DNA from: Cadophora sp. MPI-SDFR-AT-0126
Taxonomy: Eukaryota > Ascomycota > Leotiomycetes > Helotiales > Ploettnerulaceae
DNA length: 64,000 nt
Direction: 5' to 3'
Assembly: GCA_020747065.1 (NCBI GenBank)
Contig: JAGMVK010000006.1
Location: 2,852,001-2,916,000, forward strand
The notes under the pieces were generated by a model. It did not search any database. It had not been told where the DNA came from and saw only the letters and a program-made list of their open reading frames with translations. A program made the position numbers and the translations under genes. Each line of letters starts with the position of its first letter. The first letter of the stretch is position 1. Shown one piece after another: positions 10,400 through 23,195 of this stretch.

Positions 10400-12817
10400 T
10401 CAATCTCCAAAAGCACCAGGCATCGTTTTCGTCGGACAAGCATTCTCATCTTGACGTGGGCTGTCTTTCCCATGTAGGGGTGCCTCTTTAAGAGGGTATG
10501 GTGGCAGAATCACATCTTGACCAGAGCTGCCCCCGAATGCCTCAGATACATTAATCCTATCCCAACATACAACTCGGCAGACCATTCTATACGGGAGGGA
10601 TTCTGCATCTCGAACCAGGTCCATGGAGTCGTGTCGGCCAGCTGGTATAGGAGAGCGGCTAATTGTCGAAGTTTTTTCATCATGAAGATCAACTGTAATG
10701 TGTTGCACCTCCGCAATCGTCGACACAGGTCTCAGCCGGCCATCTCTGACCCCTTGAAGATACCTATTCCAGATCAGATCCACAAGCATTTCCGTCCTTT
10801 CGTACTCGCATCCGCATCTGCCGCAAATGGGATCTGCTTCTGGTTCAGAACTCAGTTGGTCATTGCTTCTGAAAAGTGCTAGCAAGGTGCTTTGTGTCCA
10901 ACCTTGAGCAGAAAGAGGAGACGAAGTGTTTTCAAGCTCTTGGTGCACAAATTCTTTGAGATCGTGCCCAATTTCAAGTAGAATATCTCGCCATGCGAAA
11001 TAGATTTTGGAATTACCCATGGCAAATGAAGTCGCAGTGGACTGGCGGCAAGTTGCTCCTGACGGCGATACTAGTGGTATGTGAAGGTTCGTCATCTTCT
11101 TAATGGCCATTTTGACGATGTTCGGATACCGCACCAGGAATCCGGACTTGAACATCTGATGCAGAATAGAGGCAGAATGGGAGCCGCCAATCGTTTCAAT
11201 ACCACTCAGCAGCCAATGTAGAATATTGGGACTATAACCCAACCCCAGTACATGCAGTAGGATTTCTGTGCGCCGGCTATCGTCCGGGCACCAGAAGTCG
11301 AAGACTCGAGAAACAATTTGTGTGAAAGATAGTCCACGGTCAATATGTGCTGGGCAAAGCTCGAATGAACGACCCGGGCGGTACGCAACCGTCGTTATGC
11401 CAATCAAGTAGAGTATCGAGGCCTCGTCGTACCCATCGGGTGCGTGGCGCTCAAAAACAGTCACCATCATGGTTCTCTTCCGAGCCTCCAGCGTAGCCTC
11501 AGAGCTGAGAGTAGCAATAGAAGCAATTGGTGATCTAATTTATTAGTCCTTGGACTATCAAATTGTCAGTGGAACGTTGATAACTGACCGATTGGTTTCC
11601 CAATCCACAGCATGAGCATCGGCACCATGTTCGAGCAAAAAGTCTGCTACTTCAACTTGTAATGATTCTGAAGCATACTTCAAGAGCGATTAGTTAGGGT
11701 ACTCGTTGCCATGAGGTTGAGTCTCTTACCCAAAGTGGCGTCCTGCCCTTTGTATCACGATCTCTGAGAGACGCATATCCACACGAAAGAAGGGTCTTGA
11801 TAGCAGCGATGTCCCCATCCTGGCAGTAACGAAAGATTGGTGCATCGTCCGGAACTGCGTTGAAAGGCTGAATTGTGTATTGCCAACCGGTGGCGCTCCC
11901 GCCCTGAACCAACAGCCCATATGATATCCCGAGCCTCCGCAACAGCCACGAAGGATAGAATGCGTAAGTTTTGTCCTGATCCTCAGAGTTGCTTGTGTAC
12001 GGGCGTCCGTCGACCCGTATCTGGGTTCTGATCCATGTTTTTACTGGCCCGAAAGGGGTGTTGATACGCATACTCGATCCGGGAATCCATACAGACTCCG
12101 AGCGAGATCGTTTCTGACTCTGATTGCTCAAACTTGGAGAAGGGGCACACTTAGTTTCTATGGCATCTAAACAAGCCGTTGCTGCACCCTTCGTGTAAAT
12201 TGATGGCTCAGTAGCTGGGGTCGTCAATAGTTGCATTTCTGGCTTTTGCCACTCGAGATTCGTCCACGACAGGATATTAGACTGCTTTATGGATGGAAGA
12301 CGTATAGATCGCAAGATCTCCAAAAGGATCTGTTCCTGTGCCTGAAGCTTTGAACTAGTAGATCTCCTACAAGTATATTAGCATATGAATGGAGTAAGAA
12401 AGGAAAGTCTTACTCAAAAGTTTGAAGCTTGACAATCACCAGCATGGCCTTCGCTTCTTTTAACTGACTCCGTAACTCAGTGATGTCTGCCTTGTCCAAA
12501 GCAATCTTCAAGGCACTCCACTTTCTCTTCCTCGCGCTCTCCGAAGTCAAACCCTCAGTGGCTTTCCTAACCTTGGCATACAGAGCTGCTACCTTTTCTC
12601 CACACCTCCCAAGAACCGTCTCGGCAAGTCCGTCCAAACATCCATGCTGATTGGACGACTGGGCCTGAGCAAGTAGAGCTGAGAGAGTCTCCACATCTTC
12701 GAACAGAGAGCACACATCAGCCGGAGCTCGTTGGACCTCTTTCCAGAAGGTAATTAACTTGTGCAGGGTGTCAGCTAGTTGGATGGTGATGCCCGCTACT
12801 GCAATGGCGGCTTCCAT
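10400..12817 (-). CDS. STAND-type N-terminal domain plus ankyrin repeat protein
   Basis: Four exons, complement(10400..11534, 11589..11677, 11730..12366, 12414..12817), give 754 residues with exact phases. Residues 1-135 (start MEAAIAVAGITIQLADTLHK) resemble the helical N-terminal domain found at the front of many fungal NLR/STAND proteins. About residues 290-375 hold two or three ankyrin repeats, including DTKGRTPLWYASESLQ and VEVADFLLEHGADAHAVD. The C-terminal half is not recognised; it has a CGRCGCEYE cysteine cluster. No P-loop NTPase lies between the two recognised parts, so this is an NLR-like N-domain without its switch. Relatives act in non-self recognition, but function here is inference. 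Confidence 0.75.
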
Positions 12818-13341
12818 GGACGCAAATGAGAAAACTGAACTGGATGCTGTTCGTAGAGATGGGAGAAGCCATCATTAAAGGGGAAATGTATGTTCGAGAA
12901 TTGCCTGAAATGAGGCGAAATATGTACACCAAGTTGCAGCGCAACACTGCCCCACGCTGAGCCTTGACATGGGCGCGTAAAGAGTGGAAGGGTGTGATGC
13001 AGGTTGCACCCGGTCAGGCTGCCAACTGGCCTCGCTTAAAATCCTAGAGCGTCGAATAGCCAATGATGAAAACCAACACGAAGGAGTGAGTTTCACAAGG
13101 CTGCGCCTAGAAAAGGTTGCAAGGGATGCTAACAGAGCGTTGTTTCGATGCCATCTAGAATATCGCAGTATTATATTTCGGTAGACGGGTAGGATGGCCG
13201 TGGGTTGTGAAGTCTATGCTCCGCGAGTACGTCTTCCCTTTTAATGTTTCACCGAACTGGCCGTGACCCACCTTCACTGATCCTCTAATGAACTTGCAAC
13301 AACAATGTTGGGGCATAGAGACGTTCCGACCATAGCCAGAA
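12818..13341. other. Intergenic between two minus-strand genes
   Basis: No supported coding sequence. It contains the promoter of the 10400-12817 gene and the 3' end of the PDK-family gene. Confidence 0.45.
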
Positions 13342-14769
13342 TCAATTTTTTGGGTTTCCGAGTCCTTTGAGTCTAAGGTAGACATCGCATCCCCAGCCGT
13401 ATAGACTTTGCACCGCGATTCCCCCGCCAAAGTATTCAGCATATGCTCTTCCCAGCGGCAAACCATATCCCAAGCCAGCAATAGAGCTTCCCTCCCCACC
13501 ACCAGCACCAGAAAGAGCATTAAGTGCATCCATGCTTCCGCTTCCACTGTCTGGCAAGTCTTCCTCCGAGAAGGTAGTGAATGAATAGGACCAGATATCA
13601 GGTAGCACCTCTGGGCTTATTCCACCTCCTCTGTCGCGTATTCGAATCGTAACCCCAGGTGCCGTATCCTCAAACGGCCGGATAGGGGAGTTGCTGTCAA
13701 CTGGAGTATTGCTAGTCCCTTCCTCTGACCTGGAACGTCCTCCTCTAGGTGACTCTGGCTCTGCGGCAATTGTGATGACGACTGGCTCGTGAGATCTTCC
13801 TGATTCAACAGTTGCCCGGAACGCATTTTTGAGCAATTCTGTGATGATATACTCCAAGTGTACAGGTACGTATGCGAACGTTGTGCCTGGCTCCCCATCA
13901 ATTATCCATGTTGGCCGGACGCCATACTTCAATTCGCAGATTTCTGAGACAAAATTCCCGCAGGAATTGATGATCGATGCTGGCTGTAGAGCCGTGTCAA
14001 TGACCCCGATGTATGAGGATGAAGGTTCCGCTTCTGGAGCATTGGCCTTTATGTCCTGATGTGGCTGTGACGAAAGATGCAGCGCAATGTGCTGCTCCGC
14101 AATCAGTCTAGTTCCTATCCTCGCTCGCAGATGCTCATCCAAGAATCGGGTGACCTCGTCGGGATTGATATATTTTCTACACTCAAGAAAGCCTCTGGCC
14201 AGTGTTGGGATTGTATGTGAATGCGTCTCGACCAGGTCCGCAAGCACACTCGTGAATTTAATCTCTTCTTCGAGCGTAGATATGGTCCGAGACTTGTACG
14301 GCAGCAACGTCGACAGGGAATGTAGGTAATTATTGTAGATGGTGGAGATGTTTGGGTTCGATACCACAATGAAAGGGAGATTCCTCAGCGCTTGTATTCG
14401 ATGTGCGAGGCGGATTGGTAGGAGGGAGAGAGTGAAGTTTGCTGATGAAAACAATGCTTTCTCGGAGAGAGGAGGCCGTCCTTCCCTAGATGATGTTAGC
14501 CATGCGGCAAATGCAGAGACCCAGAAGGATTACTTGACCAAGTCTGCCAAGCTCAGAGAATGCAATTTCTCACTGGCAAGACTTGCGACTTCATCGTCCG
14601 CGATGGTTGTTGAGCTGGGCGGATGGGACCATTTATGTGCGGAGGGCGAGGGATGGCGGGCGTGAAATGGACGCTGCGTGAAGCTTTTACGGCTACAACA
14701 CCAGGAGATGGATAAGGGGTTGCGTTTCACACCACGGCAAGCCCGTGATGGCCGCGTTATACATTTCAT
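13342..14769 (-). CDS. Mitochondrial pyruvate/branched-chain dehydrogenase kinase family
   Basis: Two exons, complement(13342..14485, 14534..14769), give 459 residues; the start has a perfect GCCACCATG context. The first ~45 residues are Arg/Ser-rich with few acids, as in a mitochondrial presequence. The helical N-domain contains GRPPLSEKALFSSANFTLS and RIQALRNLPFIVVSNPNIS; the GHKL ATPase domain shows the N-box ELLKNAFRATVE, the G1 box DRGGGI and the G2 region GLGYGLPLGRAYAEYFGG. These kinases phosphorylate and switch off the pyruvate or branched-chain 2-oxoacid dehydrogenase complex in the mitochondrial matrix. Sequence alone does not separate the Pkp1, Pkp2 and BCKDK types. A Ser-rich insert lies between the N-box and G1. 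Confidence 0.9.
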
Positions 14770-15055
14770 GGTGGCATTAGGGATGATGGTGATGTTGTTT
14801 GGAAGGAAAGTTGAAGCTCAATGACACTCGGGTCCTGGCGAGGCTAGCGCTCTGACTATGACTTGATAGGCGCAGTAACAAAGCACCGTCACTTCAATGG
14901 AGAGACAGACCGTTCAACTACATCAAATATCACAAAAATCTGCAGCAGTTTCAATGATCTTCAAAAGGAAATCTATTCGTGCCATGCCACCGTCATAGGA
15001 TATTCCCTATGGTTTAAACCAATACTACATGCAGCTTATTCCGCTGTCAACCTCC

Positions 15056-15442
15056 CTATTGTTTCCTCATCTCTCCATTGGGCTCGACCGACTCGACGTG
15101 AGGGCCGGACTCAAGAGTGCTGACAGAGTCGGCAGGGAAATCGACACTGAATGTACGTTAAGATTGCCTTGAAGAATCGTGGAAGGCTGAAATGCTTACA
15201 CGAAGCCAGGCATGATTCCGGTGCGGTCAAATGCTGACACGATTCTTCCACCCTTCTCTTTGGCGTGAGTCTGAGCTCTGATACACAGTCAGTGGACGTT
15301 GACCTATGCAACATGTTCATCGACGCTTACTTGCTGTACTCCTCCTCACTGAGTCCACTCTTGACGGCGACCTGCCTCCTGTCAGTCTGATAATGGCCGA
15401 GAGTGGGGTGGTGCGGGGTCAACATACAATGAATTCAGGCAT
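15056..15442 (-). CDS. Proteinase inhibitor I9 / PBI2-type, four tiny exons
   Basis: Four exons, complement(15056..15146, 15200..15277, 15331..15371, 15428..15442), encode 74 residues. The product begins MPEFIVAVKSGLSEEE, passes through AKEKGGRIVSAFDRTGIMPG and ends SVEPNGEMRKQ, the pattern of the single-domain fungal proteinase B inhibitors related to subtilisin propeptides (yeast Pbi2). These small cytosolic proteins inhibit the vacuolar serine protease PrB and also help vacuole fusion in yeast. The first coding exon is only 15 bases and the three introns are 53-56 bases, so no long open frame exists on the genome. Every phase fits and the donors are GTATGT, GTAAGC and GTAAGC. Confidence 0.88.
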
Positions 15443-16404
15443 AGTGATGTTGAATTGATAAATTGATGACTTGATGACTTGATGTGTTATATATCGGTGT
15501 GATTCTGAGTATTCTTCGATGGAGATATATGAACTAAAGATTTTGCAGAGCAGAGCACCCAAAACAGGATGTAGGGGGGTTTGAAGCATTTAAGTACATC
15601 TTGTACTTGGCTAGTCTCGTGGTGGTGTCCAAGACGAGGTGCAGAGTTAATTGTCACAGCCTAAATGTACGTCATCGGGCGACACACCGACCTACTTCTA
15701 GACTGACAACACACGCATTTCACGCACGAAAAGAAGGTCGGGTAGAGTAAGCAGGGTGCTGGTAGCCAATGCTTTTGTGGCTCTCTCCTGTGGTGGAGTT
15801 TCATTATTATGGACACAGCCATGGTAGATACCAGAGACAAGAGAGCAGGACGAAGTAAATACTGCTAGGCATCCGCAGGCTGTCAGATTCAGATATGTGA
15901 CTTACACTGCCAGCCCTTTAGTATCCAATATACACCAGAGCTGCAAAACACACGTTAGACTGGTGGTTGTGAAGAGACCAGGGTGCATCGTCCGCTCCAG
16001 CTTGATCGTCGTCAGTCAGCTATAAGTGAGGAGGGGCAAGTCCAGGAGAGGTTGGTTACAGTTGCGGGTGAAGGTCGGCCTGCTTCAGAAGCCAAATAGT
16101 TCCCACACACTTACAGGAGATCAAGACTTTCTTCAGCGGCAAGAAGCGTCTCATTTCAAGGATCCTTCTTGCATAATCGTGGCTATGTCTTGCAGAGTGT
16201 TTAGGCCGAAGTGAAGCGCAGATTGCCCTTCTTCTCTCTCCGATTGCCGAGGTGGAATGCTGATTGCTGATAAGCAGATAGCGAAGCCCACTAACTACGA
16301 TTGGCTTAGAGCGCAACCTTAAAATTGATCCCGCCAAAATTTATCTAAAAGAGTGAAAATCCACCTCGATGTCGAAGCTATCCCCAGCAACGCCCTGATC
16401 AACC
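15443..16404. promoter_or_regulatory. Divergent intergenic region, inhibitor gene and BMS1
   Basis: Nearly 1 kb separates the two divergent starts. I see short runs of TTGATGACTTGATGACTTGATG near 15461-15482 (a 10-base direct repeat just upstream of the inhibitor start) but no coding sequence. Confidence 0.4.
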
Positions 16405-19400
16405 ATGGAGGAACAGAGCAACAGGGCGCATAGGCCGTCCAAAGACAAGAAAAAGACGAAGCATGTAGGAGGTAAGTCTGCCAGCCTCAATCCTATCTGC
16501 CCAGCTAATCTTTTGCAGACAAAAATCCCAAAGCTTTTGCCTATGCAAATCCAGGAAGATTGGCCAAATCTGCTGCTCGATCGCACGATGTAAGTTCTGC
16601 TGCATACATTCAAGTGAAGCTACTGACCAGATGCAGTTGAAAGAGAAACGTCTCCATGTCCCTCAAGTCGATCGAATTCCCGAAGAACCTCCCCCACGAC
16701 TCGTCGCAATTGTTGGACCCCCAGGTGTAGGAAAGACCACCCTTCTCAAATCACTAGTCAAAAGATACGCAAAGGAGACTCTATCCGACCCTCAAGGTCC
16801 AATCACAGTGGTAACGTCGAAACGGCAACGCCTTACGTTCATAGAATGTCCAAACGAACTCGAAGCTATGGTGGACATGTCCAAGGTGGCAGATATTGTA
16901 TTACTCATGATTGACGGGAATTTCGGCTTCGAGATGGAAACCATGGAGTTCTTGAATATTTTGGCGTCAAGTGGTATGCCAGGAAATGTTTTCGGTATTC
17001 TTACACATTTAGATCTTTTCCGGAAACCACAAACACTTAAGGATGCGAAGAAACGCCTGAAGAACAGATTCTGGAGCGAATTATACCAAGGCGCACATCT
17101 TTTTTACCTGTCTGGAGTTATCAACGGTCGATATCCTGATCGCGAAATCCACAATTTGTCGAGGTTCATCTCCGTTATGAAGAACCCAAGACCTTTGATA
17201 TGGAGGAACTCGCATCCGTATACGATTATCGACAGTTTCCGAGACATTACTCATCCGACAAAAATCGAGGACGATCCGAAATGCGATCGAACGGTGGTGC
17301 TTTCTGGATATTTGCGCGGCACGAACTTCTCCGCGTCAGGTCAAAGGGTACATATTCCTGGTTTGGGAGATTACACGATTTCCTCAATTGAGGCCTTGCC
17401 AGACCCATGTCCGACGCCCTACATGGATCGAGAAATGGCCAAGATTACTGGGAAGACTGGACGAAGGCGACTTGACGAGAAAGAGAAGAAGCTACATGCT
17501 CCAATGTCCGACAAGAGCGGACTGAAGATTGATGGAGATACGATATACATCACGAGAGAGAAGGGTTTCAATTTCAATCTCGAGGACGATGAGGAAGATC
17601 GTGGGGAGGGAGAAGAGCTAATGGTTCGCCTGCAACAAGAGAGGAAGACACTGGGAGAGACTGATGACGGGCTGCAATTATTTGGTGGCGGATCTACAAT
17701 CACCAAAGACGATGAGGGTACAGGCCGGAAAGAGCAGAGGTCTGCCAGATTCGTTGACCGAGATGAAGAGTCGGATGATGAAAATGTGGACGACGAGGGA
17801 TTCGTCAGCGGTGAAGAGCTTGATTCTGGAGATGAAGCAGAAATTACAGAAGACAAGATGGGAAAGGCGTTTCGAAAGTCGGTCGACAAAACTGAAGGAG
17901 AAATTGCTTTTGCCGACAGTGACTCTGATCTGGGCTCGATATCCGGCGACGAGGATGCTGATAGCGATGATGAAGGGGATGAAGAAGAAGAGGAGGAGTC
18001 TGATGAAGAGGGTGCCCTCAGGTGGAAGGGGAACATGCTTCAAACAGCATTGAGTCTCAGCGGCAAGAAGAAGGCATTTCGTACTTCAGATCTCGCCAAG
18101 TTCATGTACAATGAGACATTCACCCCAGAAGAGGTTCTAAAAAAGTGGCGAGGAGAGGTTGAGGAAGAGGAAGATATCGAAGAGGATTCAGATGAGGAGA
18201 CGTTCTTCAAGAAATCTGGAAAGGAGAACCTGGACGAGAAACTCGAAGATCGAGCAATTCCAATCCTGGATTATGATGAGCTCGAGCTGAAATGGATTTC
18301 GGGAGACGCTGTGGAAGCTCTGAGACGTCGATTTGCCACAGCAGATCTCTTGAGTGAGCAGAAAGCAGACCAGAGTGGCAGCGATGATGGCGACGGGCAA
18401 GATTCGGACGATGAAGGAGACGGGGAATTCCAGGATCTGGAGGCTGAGGAGCAAGAGGAAAAGCCAGATGACCTCGAAGCTGAACGGGAGAAGAACGCCA
18501 AGAGGAAAGAAGAGCTGAAACTACGGTTCGAGGAAGAAGATCGCGAGGGCTTCAATAATGACAAGGCCATAGCACGACGAGAAGGTGGAGGGGACGAGGA
18601 GTTCGGTGAGGACGATTGGTATGATGCACAGAAAGCCCAGATCCAGAAACAATTGGACATCAATAAAGCCGAGTTTGAGCTCCTGGATGACAGCCAACGT
18701 GTCAATGTTGAAGGTTTCCGGGCAGGGATGTACGCAAAGATTGTCATTGAGAATGTTGCGTCGGAGTTTGTCACGAAGTTCGATGCACGAATGCCGATTA
18801 TTGTTGGAGGACTCTCACCCACGGAAGATCGATATGGGTTCGTCCAGGTCAGAATCAAGCGTCATAGATGGCACAAAAAGATCTTGAAGACGAACGATCC
18901 TCTGATTTTCTCCATGGGTTGGAGGCGGTTTCAGACGATGCCGGTGTATAGCATTTCCGATTCCCGAGTACGGAATCGCATGCTGAAATACACTCCTGAG
19001 CATATGCATTGTTTCGGTACATTCTACGGTCCCTTGATTGCACCCAACACCGGATTCTCTTGTTATCAAACCTTCTCTTCGAAGAACCCTGGCTTCCGAA
19101 TCGCCGCAACCGGCACAGTTCTCAACGTCGATGAAGCAACTGAGATCGTTAAGAAACTCAAGCTCACCGGAACGCCGTACAAAATCTTCAAAAACACAGC
19201 TTTCATAAAAGATATGTTCACAACCGCCGTAGAAATCGCCAAATTCGAAGGCGCATCAATCAAAACCGTCTCCGGGATCCGAGGTCAAATTAAGAAAGCC
19301 CTCAGTAAACCCGAAGGTCATTTCCGAGCCACATTCGAAGACAAGATCCTCATGAGCGATATCGTCTTTCTCCGAGCCTGGTACCCCATCAAACCTCACC

Positions 19401-19900
19401 GCTTCTATAACCCCGTCACCAACCTCATCGGCTGGGAAGGCATGCGCCTAACGGGTGAAGTCCGCCGCGAACAAAACATCCCGACGCCCCAACAGAAGAA
19501 TAGCACATACAAGCCCGTCGAGCGCGCAACCCGCCACTTCAACCCTCTCCGTGTGCCTCGCGCCCTAGCAGCCGAACTCCCCTTCAAATCACAAATCATA
19601 CAAACCAAGAAACAGAGCAAGGAAACCTACATGCAGAAACGCGCCGTGGTTGTTGGAGGCGAGGAGAAGAAAGCTAGAGATCTGATGCAGAAAATCATGA
19701 CGTTGAGGAACGAGAAGGATGCAAAGAGGCGGGCGGCGAAGGAGGAGAAGAGGAAGGTGTATAGGAAGAAGGTCGAGGAGAATCAGGAGAAGAGAAGTGA
19801 GAGGGAGAAGGCTGAGACGAAGGATTACTGGAGAAAGGAGGGCAAGAAGAGGAGAGCTGATACAGATGGTGCAGGTGGGGGTGGGAAAAGGAGAAGGTAG
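16405..19900 (+). CDS. bms1: BMS1 ribosome biogenesis GTPase
   Basis: Three exons, join(16405..16471, 16519..16589, 16637..19900), give 1133 residues, the usual Bms1 size. The start MEEQSNRAHRPSKDKKKTKH and NPKAFAYANPGRLAKSAARS match family N-termini. The G domain has the P-loop GPPGVGKTTLL (about residues 74-84), and is followed by the AARP2CN region (LSGYLRGTNF). Residues about 330-660 are strongly acidic Asp/Glu/Ser stretches; the C-terminal domain includes GWRRFQTMPVYSI and FYGPLIAPNTGF, and the end is very basic. Bms1 binds U3 snoRNP and Rcl1 in the nucleolus and drives 18S rRNA processing. The second acceptor is an ATGCAG context: using CAG at 16628-16630 instead adds Met-Gln. Confidence 0.95.
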
Positions 19901-20365
19901 TTGTGTACATGGGTGGTGTTTTGGGTCGCTTGTAGATATAACATAGCATGGAGTCAATGATACCTATTAGTTCCATCTCGTCGCTTGTCTCCTAGTTGAT
20001 CCGGTGGGATTTCGAGCGGAAACGGGAACGGCAGCCCGCTTCCCTCGCTCGGCATGCCTCGTCCGATGTTTACTTCTCTTCCACTTTGCAACGGACTTTA
20101 GCGACTTTACATCTGCCGGTGAAAACCTTACAGCTGGCCAACAACTCCCCTTTTACAGTTCCCTTCAGCCTTGTCATACTCCGCACTCGGCTGTCAAGCT
20201 AGCCTCGGCAACTCTCAATGGCGGGGGAACAAATAAACGTCATGTTGAGCGGACCCCCGTTCCCGGCTATCACCAGCAACAATGAGTTGAAATACCAATG
20301 CTTTCGTCTCTGAGACATCATACCCATCTACCCTTCCATCAATTGATCTTTAAATCGCCGCCAAA
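19901..20365. other. Intergenic between two plus-strand genes
   Basis: No coding sequence supported. It carries the 3' end of BMS1 and the promoter of the dehydrogenase gene; CT-rich tracts appear near 20070-20160. Confidence 0.4.
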
Positions 20366-21629
20366 ATGCCAAGAGCAATTGTAATGCAACATATCGAGGG
20401 GAACCCTGGAAAGGTTTACTATCCGTGAGAACAACCCCTCTATCACACCTCTCTTTTCTACTTCGGTCATCAATTTCTGCCCTCATCAACCATCAATCCT
20501 CTCCAAGTGGTACTAACACAAGTCTCTACCTGCAGCCTCCAACTCAAAGACGTCCCCACTCCCACCCTAGGCCCCAACGACCTCCTCATAACCCTCCACT
20601 CCGCCGCCCTCAACCACCGCGATTTCTTCCTCCGACAATCCCTCTACCCCTCCCCATCCTTCGATGTCCCCCTCCTCGCTGACGGCCACGGCGTCGTCAC
20701 CTCCGTGGGCTCCTCAGCCTCCAAGTCCTGGCTACACAAGCGCGTCATCCTGACTCCCGGCCGCGGCTGGAACGACAGCCCTGATGGCCCGGAATCTCCC
20801 ACCGGATACTCCATCCTGGGAGGCACCAAGACAATCCCGCTGGGCACGCTGCAGGAGGTGATTTGCGTGCATGAGGATGAGGTCGAGGAGGCGCCTGCAC
20901 ATCTGAGTTCTGCGGAGGCGGCGGCGCTGCCTCTTACTGGTCTCACTGGGTGGAGGGCGTTTGTCTCGAAGAGCGGGAATGCGGAGAAGGGGAGGAATAT
21001 CCTAATCACGGGTATTGGAGGGGGTGTGGCGTTGAATGTGCTGCAGTTCGTGGTGGCGATGGGAGCGAATGGGTATGTGACGAGTGGAACGCAGGAGAAG
21101 ATCGAGAAGGCGAAGAAGATGGGTGCGAAGGGCGGGGTGAGCTACAAGACCGAGGGATGGGAGAAGGAATTGAAGAAGATGCTGCCGAAGGATAGGCCTT
21201 TCATTGATGCGATTATTGATGGTGCGGGTGGTGATGTTGTTGCTAAGGCGGTGAAATTATTGAAGGTATTCCTCTCTTTACTTTTACTATCACTGGATGA
21301 AAATTGTACTGATCTGACAATAGGCCGGCGGTGTTGTCGTCCAATACGGCATGACTGTTTCTCCCAAGATGGAATGGTCAATGAACGCAGTCCTCAAGAA
21401 CCTCGAACTTCGCGGCTCAACCATGGGATCGAGAAAGGAGTTCAAAGAAATGGTTGCATTCGTCAACGAGAAGAAGATCAAGCCTATTGTGTCGAGAACA
21501 GTTAAAGGAATTGATAATATGAAAGAAATTGATGGGTTGTTCGAGGATATCAGGAACGGTTCCCAGTTTGGGAAATTAGTTATTGAACTTGTTCCCGATG
21601 AGAGTGGTGGAAATGGGAGTAAGTTGTAA
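20366..21629 (+). CDS. Medium-chain zinc-type alcohol dehydrogenase/quinone oxidoreductase
   Basis: Three exons, join(20366..20424, 20536..21265, 21324..21629), give 364 residues. The GroES-like N-domain has GKVYYPLQLKDVPTPT, SAALNHRDFFLRQ and ADGHGVV; the Rossmann domain has ITGIGGGVALNVLQFVVAMGA and the substrate side shows DAIIDGAGGD. The catalytic-zinc Cys seen in classic ADHs (GHD/C pattern) is not evident: ALNHRD is the pattern of the quinone-oxidoreductase-like branch. Members reduce carbonyls, enones or quinones with NADPH in the cytosol; the substrate is unknown. The first donor is GTGAGA and all phases fit. The very GC-rich exon 2 contrasts with its neighbours in codon choice. Confidence 0.85.
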
Positions 21630-22514
21630 TTATACATCATAGCTCCATTCTGAATTCCTGGAATGATGAATCTCCAAATTCAGCCTTCTCATGCAGCTAA
21701 GCTAGACTGACACTTCGACTACTCAAGTGCCGGATTGTTGACAACTTCTCTTCTCGTCGCTTAGACGCCCACGAATGTTTTCCAGGGTCGTGAAAACATC
21801 ACTCAACCTTTCTTTAGTTTATAAGTACCTGCAGTAAGTCATCACACATCCGTACCCTCGCTCCAAACGATCGATACCTATCATTGATCCCTCGATTCGC
21901 GGCTCGGCACTCAAGCTCTTAGCTCCATCCTGCCTCTCCACACATAGCCCATCCATGTCAGCCCACTCCCAAGCCGGCACATCACACCCGAAAGCCTACA
22001 TCAACCAACCACACTCCCGTCCAACCCAACCTCACCATCATCAAAATAGCCAGTGCGTGCCCAGCACACTAACCAATCCCAAAGCATCCATACCAGCTGA
22101 ACTATGACTTATACCGCGATAACTTATGGTTACACGACGTCATCCCTCCAATGCCATCGCAGCTTGGATTTCATGCCCCGCATTCCCAAGCCTCAGCCAC
22201 CGAAGGTCACACGTACCCGTGCGTGAGATGATTCACACCTACAACGGGTTCATAAAGGATGGGACTGGATCTGTAGATCTTTTTGTTCTGTCTTTCTTCC
22301 TTGATTTCTCCTTGGGTCAAGGATATTCTGTTCCTGCTTTAAAGGCAACCCCTCGTCTCTCAGTTCTCAGCCACCTACAAACCTCATATTCAGCCTCAAG
22401 CTTCACCAGTAGAGGACGTCCGATCAAGCATATTGTCAACATCCAATCATAATCCTCGATCCAAAAGTACAAGATACATCCGTCCCGCTATCAGTGTCAG
22501 TAAAGTGAATCAAG
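21630..22514. other. Intergenic, no gene seen
   Basis: No supported coding sequence. The final 250 bases are CT-rich and probably form the promoter and leader of the membrane protein gene at 22515. Confidence 0.45.
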
Positions 22515-23195
22515 ATGGGTTTCAACTATGGCATTCTCATCCTCCCCATCCGCGCCATCCAGGCCGTATTCTCCATCATCGTCCTCGGAACTCTCGCTTA
22601 TGGTTCGTCCCTCTTCCTACAATCCCATCCTTTCCCTATTCTACCTCTCTTCTCCTCCATAACACACTCCGTCACTAACACCCCACGCACAGCCGCCGAC
22701 CGCTCCTGGGACTCCCCCTCCGAGATCAACTTCCTAATCTTCGCCTCCGTCTGGACCCTCCTCGCACTGGGCTACCTCATCCTCGCTCCCATGAAGTTCC
22801 CCCAGTTCGCACACAAGTTCGCCATCCTGGGAGTCGAGGCAGTGACCATGATCTTCTGGTTCGCGGGCTTCATCGCGCTGGCGGATCTACTGGATGATGC
22901 GAGGTGTGGAAGTAGAGCGGGACGTAGCGATAAAGTTTGTAGGAGTGCCATTGCCGGGTGTGTGTTTGCGGCTTTTGAGTGGTGAGTTATGTTCCCTTCT
23001 TTCTGTGGCTTGGAGGTGGAGGTGGAGAATTGGAAAGCATGAGAGGCCGGAGCAGAATGGAATGGAATGCTGACGACTGAAAACAGGGTCCTCTTCGCTA
23101 TCACGACGGCCGTTTCCGGACTTCACGCATGGAAGAATAAGAATGAGAGGATCGTCAAGCAAGATCCTGCTGGTGAGGTCCAAAATCCCATCTAA
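22515..23195 (+). CDS. Four-helix MARVEL-like membrane protein
   Basis: Three exons, join(22515..22602, 22693..22981, 23087..23195), give 161 residues. Four hydrophobic segments are visible: ILILPIRAIQAVFSIIVLG, FLIFASVWTLLALGYLIL, the stretch around AVTMIFWFAGFIALA, and the C-terminal FAAFEWVLFAITTAVSGL. The order, spacing and length, with a Cys pair in the last extracellular loop (DARCG...DKVCR), fit small fungal MARVEL-domain proteins related to Nce102, found in plasma membrane eisosomes or trafficking vesicles. Introns restore frame exactly. Family membership is a judgement from topology and motif style. Confidence 0.75.

Noticed and set aside
17419..18036. Long serine-rich minus-strand frame
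   Set aside because: It is the antisense of the acidic Asp/Glu/Ser tract of BMS1.
19996..21629. Secondary-metabolite gene cluster around the dehydrogenase and Zn2Cys6 gene
   Set aside because: No backbone enzyme such as a PKS, NRPS or terpene synthase is present in the window.
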